Shown here piece after piece: positions 11,143 to 21,782 of a stretch of DNA of 64,000 nucleotides; position 1 is the first letter of the stretch, and every line of letters begins with the position of its first letter. The DNA lies in assembly GCA_022496805.1 (NCBI GenBank), contig CM040089.1, forward strand, positions 43,012,372 through 43,076,371, read 5' to 3'. The translations under genes and the position numbers were made by a program. The notes under the pieces were generated by a model. That model did not search any database, was not told where the DNA came from, and worked only from the letters and a program-made list of their open reading frames with translations. This stretch comes from Pohlia nutans. Its lineage: Eukaryota > Streptophyta > Bryopsida > Bryales > Mniaceae.

Positions 11143-11615
11143 TTGCCTGCTGAGATTGGCTAATTGACAGGTTTGACGACCTTGGAGTTGTCGACATGTT
11201 TGAGGCTGAAGAAGTTGGCTGCTGAGATTGGAAGTTGACAGGTTTGACGACCTTGGACTTCTCGCAATGTTCAGGCATGGAGCAGTTACCTGCTGAAATT
11301 GGCAAATTGACAGGTTTGACAACCTTGGCTCGTGAGGATGGTGAAGCTTGGAGTAGTTACGTTTTGAGATTTGCGAGTTGGATGGTTTGAGGATCCTAGC
11401 CTTGGACTTGTTGAAATAGTTACATGTTGATTTTGTTAGTTGATTGGTTTGACGGATTTGGTTTTGTGGGAATGGTCAAGCTTGAAGTAGTTACCTGCTG
11501 AGATTGGCTAGTTGATAGGTTTGAAGACCTTGTATTTGTGTAGATCTATAAACTTGCAGTAGTTACTTGTTGAGATTGGCCAGTTGATAGGTTAGGAGAC
11601 CTTGAATTTGCAGGG
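11143..11615 (+). pseudogene. Decayed LRR units downstream of the HNL stop
   Basis: Six to seven further 72-bp-like units continue past the stop with small indels and many substitutions (TTGACAGGTTTGACGACCTTGG and CTGCTGAGATTGG recur with changes). Decay increases with distance and the last recognisable unit is near 11,590. They are no longer in one frame. They are either former coding repeats lost after the nonsense change or copies left outside the gene by unequal crossing over. Confidence 0.75.
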
Positions 11616-11797
11616 TTGTCAATTTGTGCAAGAGTTATCAATTGAAAGGGCCTTTTGTTTAAATTTACTTGTTTTGGATGACTACATACAATGACCTTTA
11701 GTGATTCTGGTGATATAAATTTTGGTCTCATTTGAGTTATGTATTCCACATCGTGATTGATTAAATTTGTCTTAAGTAACCATGAATACTTTGTTAT
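11616..11797. repeat. Fragment of the abundant ~240-bp TTAA element (family A)
   Basis: The string ACATACAATGACCTTTAGTGATTCTGG (here only partly quoted: CATACAATGACCTT) followed by GATATAAATTTTGGTCTCATTT and a CGTGATTGATTAAATTTG tail is shared with copies near 28.1, 29.6, 31.2, 36.7, 53.1 and 56.5 kb. The outer end appears interrupted by the next element. Confidence 0.5.
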
Positions 11798-12605
11798 TTA
11801 ACCTATAAGGGCCTAGCAGACCACTTTGTTGTCACTGGAGTGTGGAAAATGCAATTAATAGTGAATCCTTGAAAAATTGGATTTTGAATTGTAAAGTTCA
11901 GAGTTGGAAATTTATAATACACGTCTTGTAGAAAATGAAGAGTTCTATTTGGAGTTGTGCAACTATCAAAATACGTATGTCTAAGATACACAAAGATTGC
12001 AAATACCTCAAAATATGGCAAATACTTACGGATACAACACATGTACTATGTTGTATTTACTGTGTTTGGAAGTTTGTTATCTCATCTCTTTTTTGGGGAT
12101 TGGATTCTCTTATTCATGTTCCAGTAGTGTATATATTCCGATCTTGATCAATGTACCAACTTCTTTTAATTTGTAACATATAATTTTTTTTCCAAAACCG
12201 TGTACGAATAAGTCACTCTCACTTATAAAATTCACAATAATTATATGAGTGTGTTCTTGATGTGAAAGATTGCAATATAGAGATGTTGACATATGACATT
12301 GTTGAACCGCTTCACCTCCATTTTAGAAAAATTTATCCTAAATTCTACTTAAGTTTGAGGTCACATCCCTCTAAACTCTCATTTTTGAGTGTGCACTATA
12401 CGGTTTAAAGATGTCGTACACTCTTGCAATTCCACCATTGGATGATTATAGCGTTTTGGCAAATTGTCTCTACTCCAGTTCAAAATACAATTGTATAGTT
12501 ACTTTTTATGTTAATCATTCTATTGCTGATAATATTAATCACAGTGGAAAAATCCACTGAAATCTAGTGCACGCAACTATAGTACCCTAGGAACTAAAGG
12601 GTTAA
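11798..12605 (+). mobile_element. 808-bp TTAA-bounded non-autonomous element, family C copy 1
   Basis: It begins TTAACCTATAAGGGCCTAG and ends CTAAAGGGTTAA. The interior matches the inverse of the 812-bp element at 25,817-26,628, including AAGTCACTCTCACTTATAAA and the hairpin CAGTGGAAAAATCCACTG near 12,543. No transposase is encoded. TTAA ends with CCC/GGG inside are the hallmark of the piggyBac superfamily; that assignment is an inference. Confidence 0.7.
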
Positions 12606-13283
12606 GGGTTACAGGACATACTAGGGTTCGTGAAACAAATCTCATTTTTTTCTGAAGCAACAAAACATTACATCAATGGTTAGTATTTTACTTTCTAAAT
12701 ACACAAACAATACAATATATTTGGTTTTTATACTAATTGGGCTTTTTGTTCTCTACTTTATTATGTGTATGAAGTTTAATATTTCTTTCTTGAAGTCATC
12801 TTTTACTCTACTCAAAATCAACAAAACTCAACTCTTATGTCAATGATATTAAAAATTTTGAATTCTTTTAAAATAGTACAAAACATAATTGTATGCCTAA
12901 GTCTATAGAGACATGTGCTTCTACCAATACACAGAAGAATAGACTAACTTCTTACACACAATAATTTGTTATATGGGACCCGACCGTCACAACTAGCAAA
13001 AAAATAATTATACAATCAGAAGCACAATCTTCTATGTATTTTTTTATTCATAAAAAATGTCCTTTCTTTGGTGAAAAATCTAATCCCAACAAATATTCAT
13101 TGTATCTCTGAGAAATGTCATCATCAAAGAGTACCGCGGTAATCTAAATTTAAAATAAATTGTTTCTAATACACCAAACAAGCATAACCTACAGAAAAAA
13201 CGTTGAACTAGTGCTCATATAAATACAATGCAAACAAGATTCCATTCCACAGTTTGCTACGTAAACCTTTCTTTCCACATTTA
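12606..13283. other. AT-rich intergenic DNA
   Basis: Contains only short frames. No repeat ends or RNA genes recognised. Confidence 0.45.
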
Positions 13284-13904
13284 TTATTGGGGACAAAAGA
13301 TATGACTTCTATGATTCCATTTTGTTTTCACAAAAACAAAACTATGACACACGTACTTCAAATCTACAAGACTTTCAAAGAAGAAAAGTTGTTTAATCAC
13401 CTTTATTTTTTGCCAATCTACAAAGTCGGGCAGCTTCTGAGTTTGCTCTAATGCCAACCGCAAACTCATGGTAAGGTCAGTGTTCCGTTGGCGAAGATCT
13501 TCTGCTGTTTGTTTGTAGTAATTGAGAAGAATCCTTTCGTTGGCATTGAGAGGCCATTCTCTTTCAACATTGTCCTCTACACTTGCTTCTACAACATTGA
13601 TAATGAAATGAAATGAAATTTGCTAAAAAAACAAATGACATTGAATTTGCAAAAATATGGAATGCAAGCAAGATATCACAAAAAACTAAGCAATAATCAC
13701 AAAAATCATAATCAAGTTTTACACAAATGAAAGCAAGATCAATATCACCAAAATTAAAAAGAAATGAGCACCTTGAGGCGCATGTACTTGTAGTTGGCTT
13801 GAGCCTGCCAATGCCTCCTCAAGTGGTTCCTCTGGAGGCACATGGACTAGACGGTGTCGCACTTGCCGAGACACCCCGCTCCTCGACGCTGGTGTAGCAT
13901 ACAT
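13284..13904 (-). CDS. Possible two-exon small protein, unrecognised
   Basis: On the minus strand, ATG at 13,904 opens 44 codons rich in charged and hydrophilic residues. This ends with a donor-like CAAG then GTGCTC at 13,772. A T-rich 183-bp intron leads to the acceptor TTGTAG, and exon 2 starts at 13,588. The phase matches and reading continues for about 101 codons to 13,284. Exon 2 encodes a helix-prone stretch (ILLNYYKQTAEDLRQRNTDL, then LRLALEQTQKLPDF) that looks like real coding. A further donor (AAAG then GTGATT) occurs inside exon 2, so the true end may differ. The local rise in G+C around 13,780-13,900 supports an exon. Family unknown; a transposon-derived protein tail is an alternative. 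Confidence 0.4.
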
Positions 13905-16268
13905 GATTCAAAAATGAGACCAAGGATGTCAAGAATTCATATAAATGAAGTTACGCACTATCAACTTTAGTTATGTGGAGTCCAATCTTTCACGCAAAGA
14001 CACTTGTTCAAAATACACACGAGTTTGACTTTGCTTAATTGCAATTAAGAGTTTAGGACACTTGTTCAATTTTAACAACGATTCGAGTCAATAAGACACA
14101 AGAAGCCATGTGTCTTTAGGATCATGTAAAGTCATGTGTCTTTAACATCACGTGAAGCCATGTGGTTAGAAAAATTATAGGCGGTTGTTGACTTCATTAC
14201 TCATTTGGACGGCTACATTAATTGATGACGTTACTAAATAGTAAATACATTGTTCGATTTACGTGATCATTTGCTTGCACAAATTATTTGGTTAATCAAC
14301 TATCTGCATTATAAATTTTCGATGAAGTTCTTGGTTAGCCTAATCCCTCCCAGCAACAATGTGAATCCAATTTACCCAACAATAGAATTGCAATTGCTCT
14401 TTCATATTCAATAGTTCACCACATGTTTCACTATGTAAGTAATCATAATTACAATCATTGTTATGGTTTAATTTATTTTTATTATGGTCTCTAGTGTAAT
14501 CTCTAAACGTCCTTATCCCTCTCCACATCGGACACATATGCAAATAGTAGTTATAAAATGTAACGTTCTCTTCTTCTGCAATGGAATAAAATTTGTTCCA
14601 TTTGTACGAAAAAAATAAAATAATTTTTTTATAAAATGCAACTAAGAGAGATATTTATAGGTTCATGTATGAATAAAAGTTGTACTATAGGTTTTACCCA
14701 TACAGTTAAATTTGCAATTGCTATGACCATTTCTTTTCCATAAAATTTGAAACATAAAATTCTAAAAACCTCTGTAATTTGATTACAAATTAGATATTGA
14801 CAATTTATCAATAAAATGTGTTGAGATGGGTTGACATGCAATACTCTAATTGTAGTGATTTTTCAAGGAGATTTTCTGGTTGCTTTATTTTATCTATTAT
14901 TGTTTCAAGAGCATATTCAGAGTGAAATGTTCAAAAAAATTGGAGAATCAGTATAACATGAAATAAGTCTTAAAATTTCACAAATCATCTCCTTTCTAAA
15001 AAATGTTACATGCATGGAGGTGTCATCTTATAAACTCAATATGGTAACAATTCCGCATTGCAAAAAGTTTATGACGAATGGAAAAATGGAGTTTGCTTTT
15101 GTACATTATGTATTTTTATCATGGTTGGGCAGTTAGAGGTTAAAACTAAACTGTAGCATAGTCAAATAAAAATCTATAGATACTAATTGTAGCATTGTAC
15201 AATATCTTGCACTATTATCATGTATTTTTGGTTTTTTAAAGAATTGTCATAAAAACTTGATAAATTAGGATTGTCAATTCAAATTTTGATTTGTTGTAGT
15301 ACACAAGATGCATTACACATATAGTTCAATTTTAATTTTCAAAAAAAAATCAAAATTTTTATTAGGCCTATTTTTATTTGAAAATCAAAATTCCGCTTTT
15401 TGCTCTAAAATTTGATCGAATTCTCTAGATTTATCTAGAATTCATTACATTTAAATAGAGTCTTTTTTTATCTATCTTGAGTGTTGCACAAAATAATTCT
15501 CTCCACTGACCATCATACCATGGATGGACGTGCCATTACAAATTGGAATTATTGAATACCTCTTCACTACCTTTGATTACCATTGTTTCATTCATTGTAT
15601 TACTTGTATGCATTAATTGAAGTAGTTTTGCACCAATTGCCCTTTGTCTGATGGGCACTAGCTTATTATGAAAACAAATACACACTTTATTCACATTGTT
15701 ATTGAAAGAGGTCTACAATTTCTATCTATCAATGCATTAAGTTTTTAATATATGCTACTCCACCTTCAATAAATCATTGTTTTTTCATCACCTCATGTGC
15801 CAGCCATAAATGCCATGCTATCAATATTATGTCATGTGCCTCATGAAAATCATTTTTATTTGTAGTTTTAGAATTATTTTTACAAAATAACAATTGGTGA
15901 TTTTTATTTATTTATTTGTATGTTATTTTTCCGTACGTCTTTCCAACCATGGAACCCATTTTATTTATTTTTATTTATTTATCTCTAAATTTTTATTTTT
16001 TGTATACATTACATTTATGATGGTTTAGGTTTTCACTTTTCTTTTTCTTTTTCTTTTACTTTTATTTTTACAATTTGACATTCAATAAGTTTTTAATTTA
16101 ATTTATAGTTTTTAAATTTATTTTGTTTTTTTATTTCTTTTTACATTGGTATTTTTTTTTGATTCTACGTAAATGTAGAGCTCCCTTCCACAACCGTGAG
16201 GTTCATGCCAACTCTGCCATAATGAACCAACCAATTCCATCTAGAATCAATCATTATACTACCACAAT

Positions 16269-16271
<3 letters not shown>
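13905..16271. other. AT-rich intergenic DNA, nothing recognised
   Basis: Low-complexity T/A runs increase towards 15,850-16,170. No coding region, RNA gene or element terminus could be supported. Confidence 0.5.

Positions 16272-16319
<48 letters not shown>
16272..16319. repeat. (TA)n microsatellite, target of the Copia insertion
   Basis: About 24 TA units in a row. The left LTR of the Copia element begins directly after it, and the 3' flank resumes with TATAT, so the element inserted within TA-rich DNA. Confidence 0.95.
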
Positions 16320-16324
<5 letters not shown>

Positions 16325-16577
16325 AGGTAATTGATACAACGTAGTATTGCTAGAAGCCAAAGACGTACGGGTGCTAAATAATGGTGTGTGGGAGGAGGGG
16401 TTAGGCATGGGCTGATCTCTAGAGTGTCCTTGTGATGAGTTATCCCATATGGTTTGTCCATGGTGACCTCCTAGTGTACATTACTTAAGGTGGAAGGCCT
16501 TTGAGTAAAGATCATCTCTTTCTACGCATTCCTTGTGTTTGTGTGTGTGCCTTGTGCAATCTTCTCTACCTTCAATA
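16320..16577 (+). repeat. Copia 5' LTR (258 bp)
   Basis: Bounded by the inverted ends TATTGA and TCAATA. Identical by eye to the 3' LTR. It is preceded by the target duplication TATAT and followed directly by the primer-binding site, which fixes both ends. Confidence 0.95.
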
Positions 16578-16591
16578 GGTTATGGGCCCAC
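16578..16591 (+). promoter_or_regulatory. Primer-binding site for the initiator tRNA-Met anticodon arm
   Basis: GGTTATGGGCCCAC directly follows the LTR. Its complement is the anticodon stem-loop of plant initiator tRNA-Met (GUGGGCCCAUAACC), not the tRNA 3' end. This is the half-tRNA priming arrangement known for Drosophila copia and yeast Ty5, in which the tRNA is cut in the anticodon loop and the 5' half primes. Most plant Copia elements use the 3' end of the same tRNA. Confidence 0.85.
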
Positions 16592-17398
16592 TCATGTGTG
16601 TTTCATGAGTATTAGATTGCATTTGTGCAAGTATTTTGAGGTCGGTGCGCAACGGGCGGTTTTGGAGCATTGTTGGAGGTTTTGGAGCTTGTTGAAGCGT
16701 TGGTGTTTCTTGGAGGTGTGCATGGGCTGAAGTTACATGTTGGAGCACTCTCTTTGGTCAATTTCTTCCCTTGATCTCCTTCTTTTCTTTCTTCTATCTC
16801 TTCGTTGCGAGTGGAACTTCGTTTGGTTCAATTGTGAGCATTTGAGTAAATGCAAGTGATTTGTGAGGTGTGAAGGCTCTCGTGGAGGGTCTACCATCTG
16901 ATCCTAGTGATTAGGCACTTGCTTTGAGGTGTTGCATGTGTTTCATGCTCTTGGGGTGCTCAAATTTTCATTTGGAGCTAGTTTGTGCACAAAGGTGCGG
17001 TTTTGAGCAATTTCAATGCGATTGGGGTTTTGAGGGACTTGTGTGAGTTCATGTGCATTGAGTGAGTGCTCTTGAAGGACACAAAGGTGTCATTGACGTG
17101 CATTGAGTGTTTGGGGACACTAAGGCGTCGTATTGAAGCATTTGGAGTTGTTTTGAGCTCCATTGAGTGATTTGAGGGGTTTTTGGTGAGCCTCTTTGCA
17201 TTTTTGGGTGAGGGTTCTCACATTTGAGTGTTGGGAGGCGGGTGTGGAGCACAAAAGTGCTGATCTAGTGTTTGGGGTTGTTTTAAACCCATTGGGTGCA
17301 CAAAGGTGCAATATCAAAGCAAAAAAATCACAAAAACAAAGTTGTGTGTTTGAGTTTGAGGTTTCATTTGTGTGGGGAGGCATACGTAAGTGAGGATC
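16592..17398 (+). other. Copia untranslated leader
   Basis: About 800 bp between the primer site and the first gag ATG, G/T-rich on the sense strand. Short phrases (ACAAAGGTG, CATTGAGTG, TTTTGGAG) recur many times. No open frame of note. It probably carries packaging and translation signals, but none can be identified. Confidence 0.7.
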
Positions 17399-20300
17399 AT
17401 GGCATCTTTTGAGGGTGAGGGTCCCAAGGTCGTAGACAAGTTCGATGGGGTGAATTTCCACTTGTGGAAGTTCAAAATGGAGATGGTGATGGCCGAGAAG
17501 GAGTTGTGGGAGATTGTCGAGGGTAGTGAGGAACCTCCTTTCTCTTCTACGGATCCTAGGATCATGCAAGCGTACACAAGGAGGGAGAAGAAGGCATTTG
17601 CCATTTTGGCACTCAACCTCGCGGATTCGCAACTTGCGCACATTCGTTCGTGCAAGACACCCGCGGAAGCATGGTCCAAGCTTTGCAACATTCACGAAGC
17701 GAAAACATTGGCCAACATTTTGTTTTTGAGGCGCAAGTTCTTCACCATCAAGATGGGCGAAGAAGATGACATGTTGGCGCACATCAACAAGGTCAAAGCT
17801 CTCGCGGATCAACTCAACGGTTGCGACATGTCGGTTACGGATGGTGACATCGTGATGACACTTTTGGAGAGCCTTCCATCATCATACGAGTACCTCATCG
17901 TGGCGATGGAGTCAAGACCCATTACGGAGCTCACATTGGACTATGTGACCTCACGGTTGTTGCACGAGCTTTCGCGGCGAAAGGAGAACGAGTCTCGAGA
18001 AGATGGAGCGGCACTCGTGGCGAAGCAATCCAAGAATGGAGGCGGTGGGAGCTCAAGCGACAAGGTGTGCTTCTATTGTGGTAAGAAGGGCCACATTGCC
18101 AAATTTTGCTTCAAACGCAAGAGGGATGAGAAAGGGGAGAGTGCAAACAACACTAAAACTCGTGACGATGATGAGTACGCATTTACGGCTAGATATGAGG
18201 CAAGCATGAGCGATGGCATCGAGGGTGATGCAAGCATGAGTGATGGTATCGAGGGTGATGCAAGCATGAGTGATTGGATTGAGGTTGGTGATGAGTATGC
18301 AAACATGGCAAGCAATGTATCGTGCAATGGTAGTACGAGTGATTGGATTGTTGATTCGGGGGCTACAAGCCACATGTCACCACATAAAACTTGTTTTCAT
18401 TCGTATGCTCTCATTAATCCAAGGAGAGTGATTTTGGGAGATGATACGGTGCTTGAGGCCGTTGGCAAGGGCCAAATTGTTGTAGACACCGAGGTGAGGG
18501 GTCGTGTGAAGACAATCACTATCCAAGATGTCCTCCACGTTCCCAAACTAACGGCAAATTTACTATCGGTGAGGCAACTAGTGGCAAAGCACTTGAGAGT
18601 AGAGTTTAGTGATAAGGGGTGTTATGTGTTGTCACCGAGTCGAGATGAGGTGGCCATCATTGAAGAACACGAGGGCTTGTACCACATCAAGTTCTCCAAG
18701 GTGCATTCGAAGGAATCGGCGGCGTTGGCGCATTCAAACTTGAAGGACGACAAGTTGGCGTTGTGGCATCGTCGACTCGGCCATTTGAACATCAAGAGTG
18801 TGAAGACACTACGCGGCATGGTAAGCGGTATGGATCTTCATCAATTGAAAGTGGATGCTTCTACATTCACGTGTGAAGGTTGCATTGAAGGCAAGCAACA
18901 ACGGTTGCCATTTGCGGGTGAAGGGGCGACACGGGCCACAAAAGTTTTGGAGATCGTGCATTCGGATGTGTGTGGCTCCATGAAGACGACATCGATGGGA
19001 GGTTGCAAGTATTTTGTGACCTTCATCGATGATTTTTCAAGGAAGATATGGCTCTACCCTATCAAAGCCAAGAGTGAGTGCTTTGAGAAGTTCAAGGAGT
19101 TCAAGACATTGGTGGAGAACCAATCCGAGTTGAAGATCAAGGTGTTTCGGTCGGACAATGGCGGCGAGTACATGTCCAAGAAATTTGACGAGCTTTTGAA
19201 GAATGAAGGCATCGCACGCCAAACTTCGGCCCCGTACACGCCTCAACAAAATGGAGTTGCGGAGCGCGCAAATCGCACCATTGTAGAGATGGCGAGGAGC
19301 ATGTTGCACGCTCAAAACTTGAAGTTGGACCTTTGGGCGGAAGCGGTGGTGAATGCGGTATACACACGCAATCGGTGTCCAACAAGCGCGGTTGAAGGCA
19401 TGACGCCGGAGCAAGCGTGGAGTGGGAGGCAACCATGTGTTGCACACATGCGCATCTTCGGATGCATTGCATATGCGAAGGTTCCCGACGAACGGAGGAC
19501 GAAACTCGAGGCTAAGGCCTTGAAATGTGTGTTTCTTGGGTATTGTGAAGGTACCAAGGCGTATAGACTCATGTCGGTGGACACGAGGAAGATCATTCGG
19601 TCACGTGATGTGACATTTTGTAAGGAGTCTACGATGGAGGCTCCTTTGGAGGTTGGTCCAAGTGGGAGTAGTGGAGACGTTTTGGTGGACACACCCTCCA
19701 AGTCTCCTAGTGTTGTTGATGTAGGTGATGATGACGGTGATGACGAAGCTGGCGACACGGAGGTTGTTGAAGCGCCATCGAGCTCAAAGGCCAAGAATGG
19801 CGCAAAGGGCACGCAAGAGGAGCAAGTTTCTTCAAGCGAGCGGCGGTACCCCGAGAGATCGCGCAAGCCACCTGGAGAATGGTGGAAGAACCACATCTTC
19901 CCTCAAGTGGAGGACGAGCATGCGAATGTGGCATTATCGGATGGTCCATTGACCATTCGAGAAGCCATGCAAGGTGAGGATGCGGTCAAGTGGGAGCGCG
20001 CCATGCAAGAGGAGTACGACTCTCTAATTGCTAACGGTACGTGGCAATTAACTCCCATTCCAAAGGATCGCAACCCCATTGGTTGCAAATGGGTGTTTCG
20101 GACAAAGAGGGATGTTTCGGGTATTGTTGTGCGTCACAAGGCAAGATTAGTAGCCAAGGGGTTCGCGCAAGTGCATGGGGTGGACTTTCACGAGACATTT
20201 GCTCCCGTGGCCAAGTTCACCACCATTCGATGCATTCTTGCCATTGGAGCGGCCTTGGACTTGGAGATGCATCAAATGGATGTGAAGACCGCATTTTTGA

Positions 20301-21544
20301 ATGGCGATTTGGAGGAGGACATCTACATGGTGCAACCTGAGGGGTTTGTGCAACAAGGTAAAGAGCACCTTGTTTGTAAGTTGCAAAAATCATTGTATGG
20401 GTTGAAACAATCTCCAAGAGCGTGGTACCAAAAGATTGACACGTTCTTGCTTGCACACGGGTTTACTAGGAGCATTGCGGATCATAGTCTCTACTTCATG
20501 CAAGAGGGGCAAAATGTGGTGATTGTGATCATATATGTTGATGATTTGATCATTCTTGCAAGCCTCATGAGTTTAATGAATGCATTAAAAGGCATGCTTG
20601 AGAGAGAGTACGAGATGAGTGATCTTGGAGAATTGCACTTTTGTCTTGGTGTTGAGTTTGTGCGTGATAGGGCTACACGCACTATCACCATGAGTCAAGG
20701 CAAGTATGTGATGGACGTGCTCAAGAGATTCGGGATGGAGGATTGTAAGCCCGTGGCAACACCATTGGATGCAAACTCCAAGCTCGTCAAGCTTTCGGAG
20801 GAGGAGTATGCGATGGAGGCTAAATCGATGGCGGAGGTGCCATACAAACAAGCGGTGGGGTCGTTGATGTATGCGATGATTGCGACACGGCTCGACCTTG
20901 CGTATCCAATTAGCGTGGTGAGTCAACACATGGCGAGACCGGGCTCGATGCATTGGATGACGGTCAAGAGGATCATGCGTTATTTGAGGGGCACAAGCGA
21001 TGTGAAGTTGTGTCTTGGAGGCAAAGACATTGTGTTGAGCGGCTATTGTGACGCGGACTACGCGGGAGACACGAGCGATCGAAGATCGACAACGGGCTAC
21101 ATGTTCAAGGTCGGATCGGGAGCGGTGTCGTGGAATAGCAAGCGGCAACAAACGACGGCGACATCAACGGCGGAGGCCGAGTACATGGCTACGAGCCATG
21201 CCACGAAGGAGGCCATTTGGTTGAGGCAACTAATGGTGGATGTGGGTTGCACACAAGGTGAGGCTACAACGATTATGTGTGACAACCAAGGGTGCATTTC
21301 ACTTGCAAAGAACCCTACACATCATTCACGCACGAAGCACATTGATGTGCAATACCACTTCATTCGGGAGAAGTTGGAATTGGGAGTTATACATTTGGAG
21401 TATTGCCCAACGGAGCACATGGTGGCGGATGTGCTCACAAAGGGTCTTTGTAGAGACCGACACCAACGATTAGTAATAGCATTTGGACTTAGAGGCTTTG
21501 GCTCTACGCAAAGTGGGAGTATTGAGGTAATTGATACAACGTAG
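17399..21544 (+). CDS. Copia gag-pol polyprotein, intact, 1,381 codons
   Basis: The ATG at 17,399 is chosen; the frame also has an upstream in-frame GTG at 17,390 that eukaryotes would not normally use. The N-terminal gag domain (FDGVNFHLWKFKMEMVM) is followed by a CCHC knuckle CFYCGKKGHIAKFC (from about residue 224). A threefold 10-residue repeat ASMSDGIEGD (DNA 18,202-18,291) precedes the protease site DSGATSH (about 319). The GAG-pre-integrase HHCC module (HRRLGHL, CEGC) leads to integrase with its first Asp at about 523, then SDNGGEY and the QNGVAERANR Glu. Reverse transcriptase shows YVDD at about 1046-1049, and RNase H follows (CDADYAGD, STAEAEYMA). No stop or frameshift. The stop codon lies 25 bp inside the 3' LTR. 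Confidence 0.97.
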   Translation: MASFEGEGPKVVDKFDGVNFHLWKFKMEMVMAEKELWEIVEGSEEPPFSSTDPRIMQAYTRREKKAFAILALNLADSQLAHIRSCKTPAEAWSKLCNIHEAKTLANILFLRRKFFTIKMGEEDDMLAHINKVKALADQLNGCDMSVTDGDIVMTLLESLPSSYEYLIVAMESRPITELTLDYVTSRLLHELSRRKENESREDGAALVAKQSKNGGGGSSSDKVCFYCGKKGHIAKFCFKRKRDEKGESANNTKTRDDDEYAFTARYEASMSDGIEGDASMSDGIEGDASMSDWIEVGDEYANMASNVSCNGSTSDWIVDSGATSHMSPHKTCFHSYALINPRRVILGDDTVLEAVGKGQIVVDTEVRGRVKTITIQDVLHVPKLTANLLSVRQLVAKHLRVEFSDKGCYVLSPSRDEVAIIEEHEGLYHIKFSKVHSKESAALAHSNLKDDKLALWHRRLGHLNIKSVKTLRGMVSGMDLHQLKVDASTFTCEGCIEGKQQRLPFAGEGATRATKVLEIVHSDVCGSMKTTSMGGCKYFVTFIDDFSRKIWLYPIKAKSECFEKFKEFKTLVENQSELKIKVFRSDNGGEYMSKKFDELLKNEGIARQTSAPYTPQQNGVAERANRTIVEMARSMLHAQNLKLDLWAEAVVNAVYTRNRCPTSAVEGMTPEQAWSGRQPCVAHMRIFGCIAYAKVPDERRTKLEAKALKCVFLGYCEGTKAYRLMSVDTRKIIRSRDVTFCKESTMEAPLEVGPSGSSGDVLVDTPSKSPSVVDVGDDDGDDEAGDTEVVEAPSSSKAKNGAKGTQEEQVSSSERRYPERSRKPPGEWWKNHIFPQVEDEHANVALSDGPLTIREAMQGEDAVKWERAMQEEYDSLIANGTWQLTPIPKDRNPIGCKWVFRTKRDVSGIVVRHKARLVAKGFAQVHGVDFHETFAPVAKFTTIRCILAIGAALDLEMHQMDVKTAFLNGDLEEDIYMVQPEGFVQQGKEHLVCKLQKSLYGLKQSPRAWYQKIDTFLLAHGFTRSIADHSLYFMQEGQNVVIVIIYVDDLIILASLMSLMNALKGMLEREYEMSDLGELHFCLGVEFVRDRATRTITMSQGKYVMDVLKRFGMEDCKPVATPLDANSKLVKLSEEEYAMEAKSMAEVPYKQAVGSLMYAMIATRLDLAYPISVVSQHMARPGSMHWMTVKRIMRYLRGTSDVKLCLGGKDIVLSGYCDADYAGDTSDRRSTTGYMFKVGSGAVSWNSKRQQTTATSTAEAEYMATSHATKEAIWLRQLMVDVGCTQGEATTIMCDNQGCISLAKNPTHHSRTKHIDVQYHFIREKLELGVIHLEYCPTEHMVADVLTKGLCRDRHQRLVIAFGLRGFGSTQSGSIEVIDTT
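21509..21519 (+). promoter_or_regulatory. Copia polypurine tract
   Basis: CAAAGTGGGAG lies immediately before the 3' LTR start at 21,520. A purine run at this place primes plus-strand DNA synthesis in LTR retrotransposons. It lies within the coding frame. Confidence 0.8.
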
Positions 21545-21777
21545 TATTGCTAGAAGCCAAAGACGTACGGGTGCTAAATAATGGTGTGTGGGAGGAGGGG
21601 TTAGGCATGGGCTGATCTCTAGAGTGTCCTTGTGATGAGTTATCCCATATGGTTTGTCCATGGTGACCTCCTAGTGTACATTACTTAAGGTGGAAGGCCT
21701 TTGAGTAAAGATCATCTCTTTCTACGCATTCCTTGTGTTTGTGTGTGTGCCTTGTGCAATCTTCTCTACCTTCAATA
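21520..21777 (+). repeat. Copia 3' LTR (258 bp)
   Basis: Same sequence as the 5' LTR by direct reading. The first 25 bp encode the end of gag-pol. It is followed by the target duplication TATAT. Confidence 0.95.
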
Positions 21778-21782
21778 TATAT

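Larger units (their letters stand above)
16320..21777 (+). mobile_element. Complete Ty1/Copia LTR retrotransposon
   Basis: The element is 5,458 bp with two 258-bp LTRs that I read as identical, a 5-bp target duplication TATAT (16,315-16,319 and 21,778-21,782), a primer-binding site, one uninterrupted gag-pol frame and a purine tract before the 3' LTR. Domain order is gag, zinc knuckle, protease, integrase, reverse transcriptase, RNase H, which is the Copia order. Identical LTRs and an intact frame indicate recent insertion. The LTR ends are TATTGA and TCAATA rather than the usual TG and CA. Confidence 0.97.

Noticed and set aside
8859..11615. CRISPR-like regular repeat array
   Set aside because: Units are contiguous without spacers and encode LRRs in a spliced eukaryotic gene.
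16578..16591. Possible tRNA remnant (GGTTATGGGCCC)
   Set aside because: Only the anticodon-arm complement is present, abutting an LTR; it is a primer site, not a tRNA gene.
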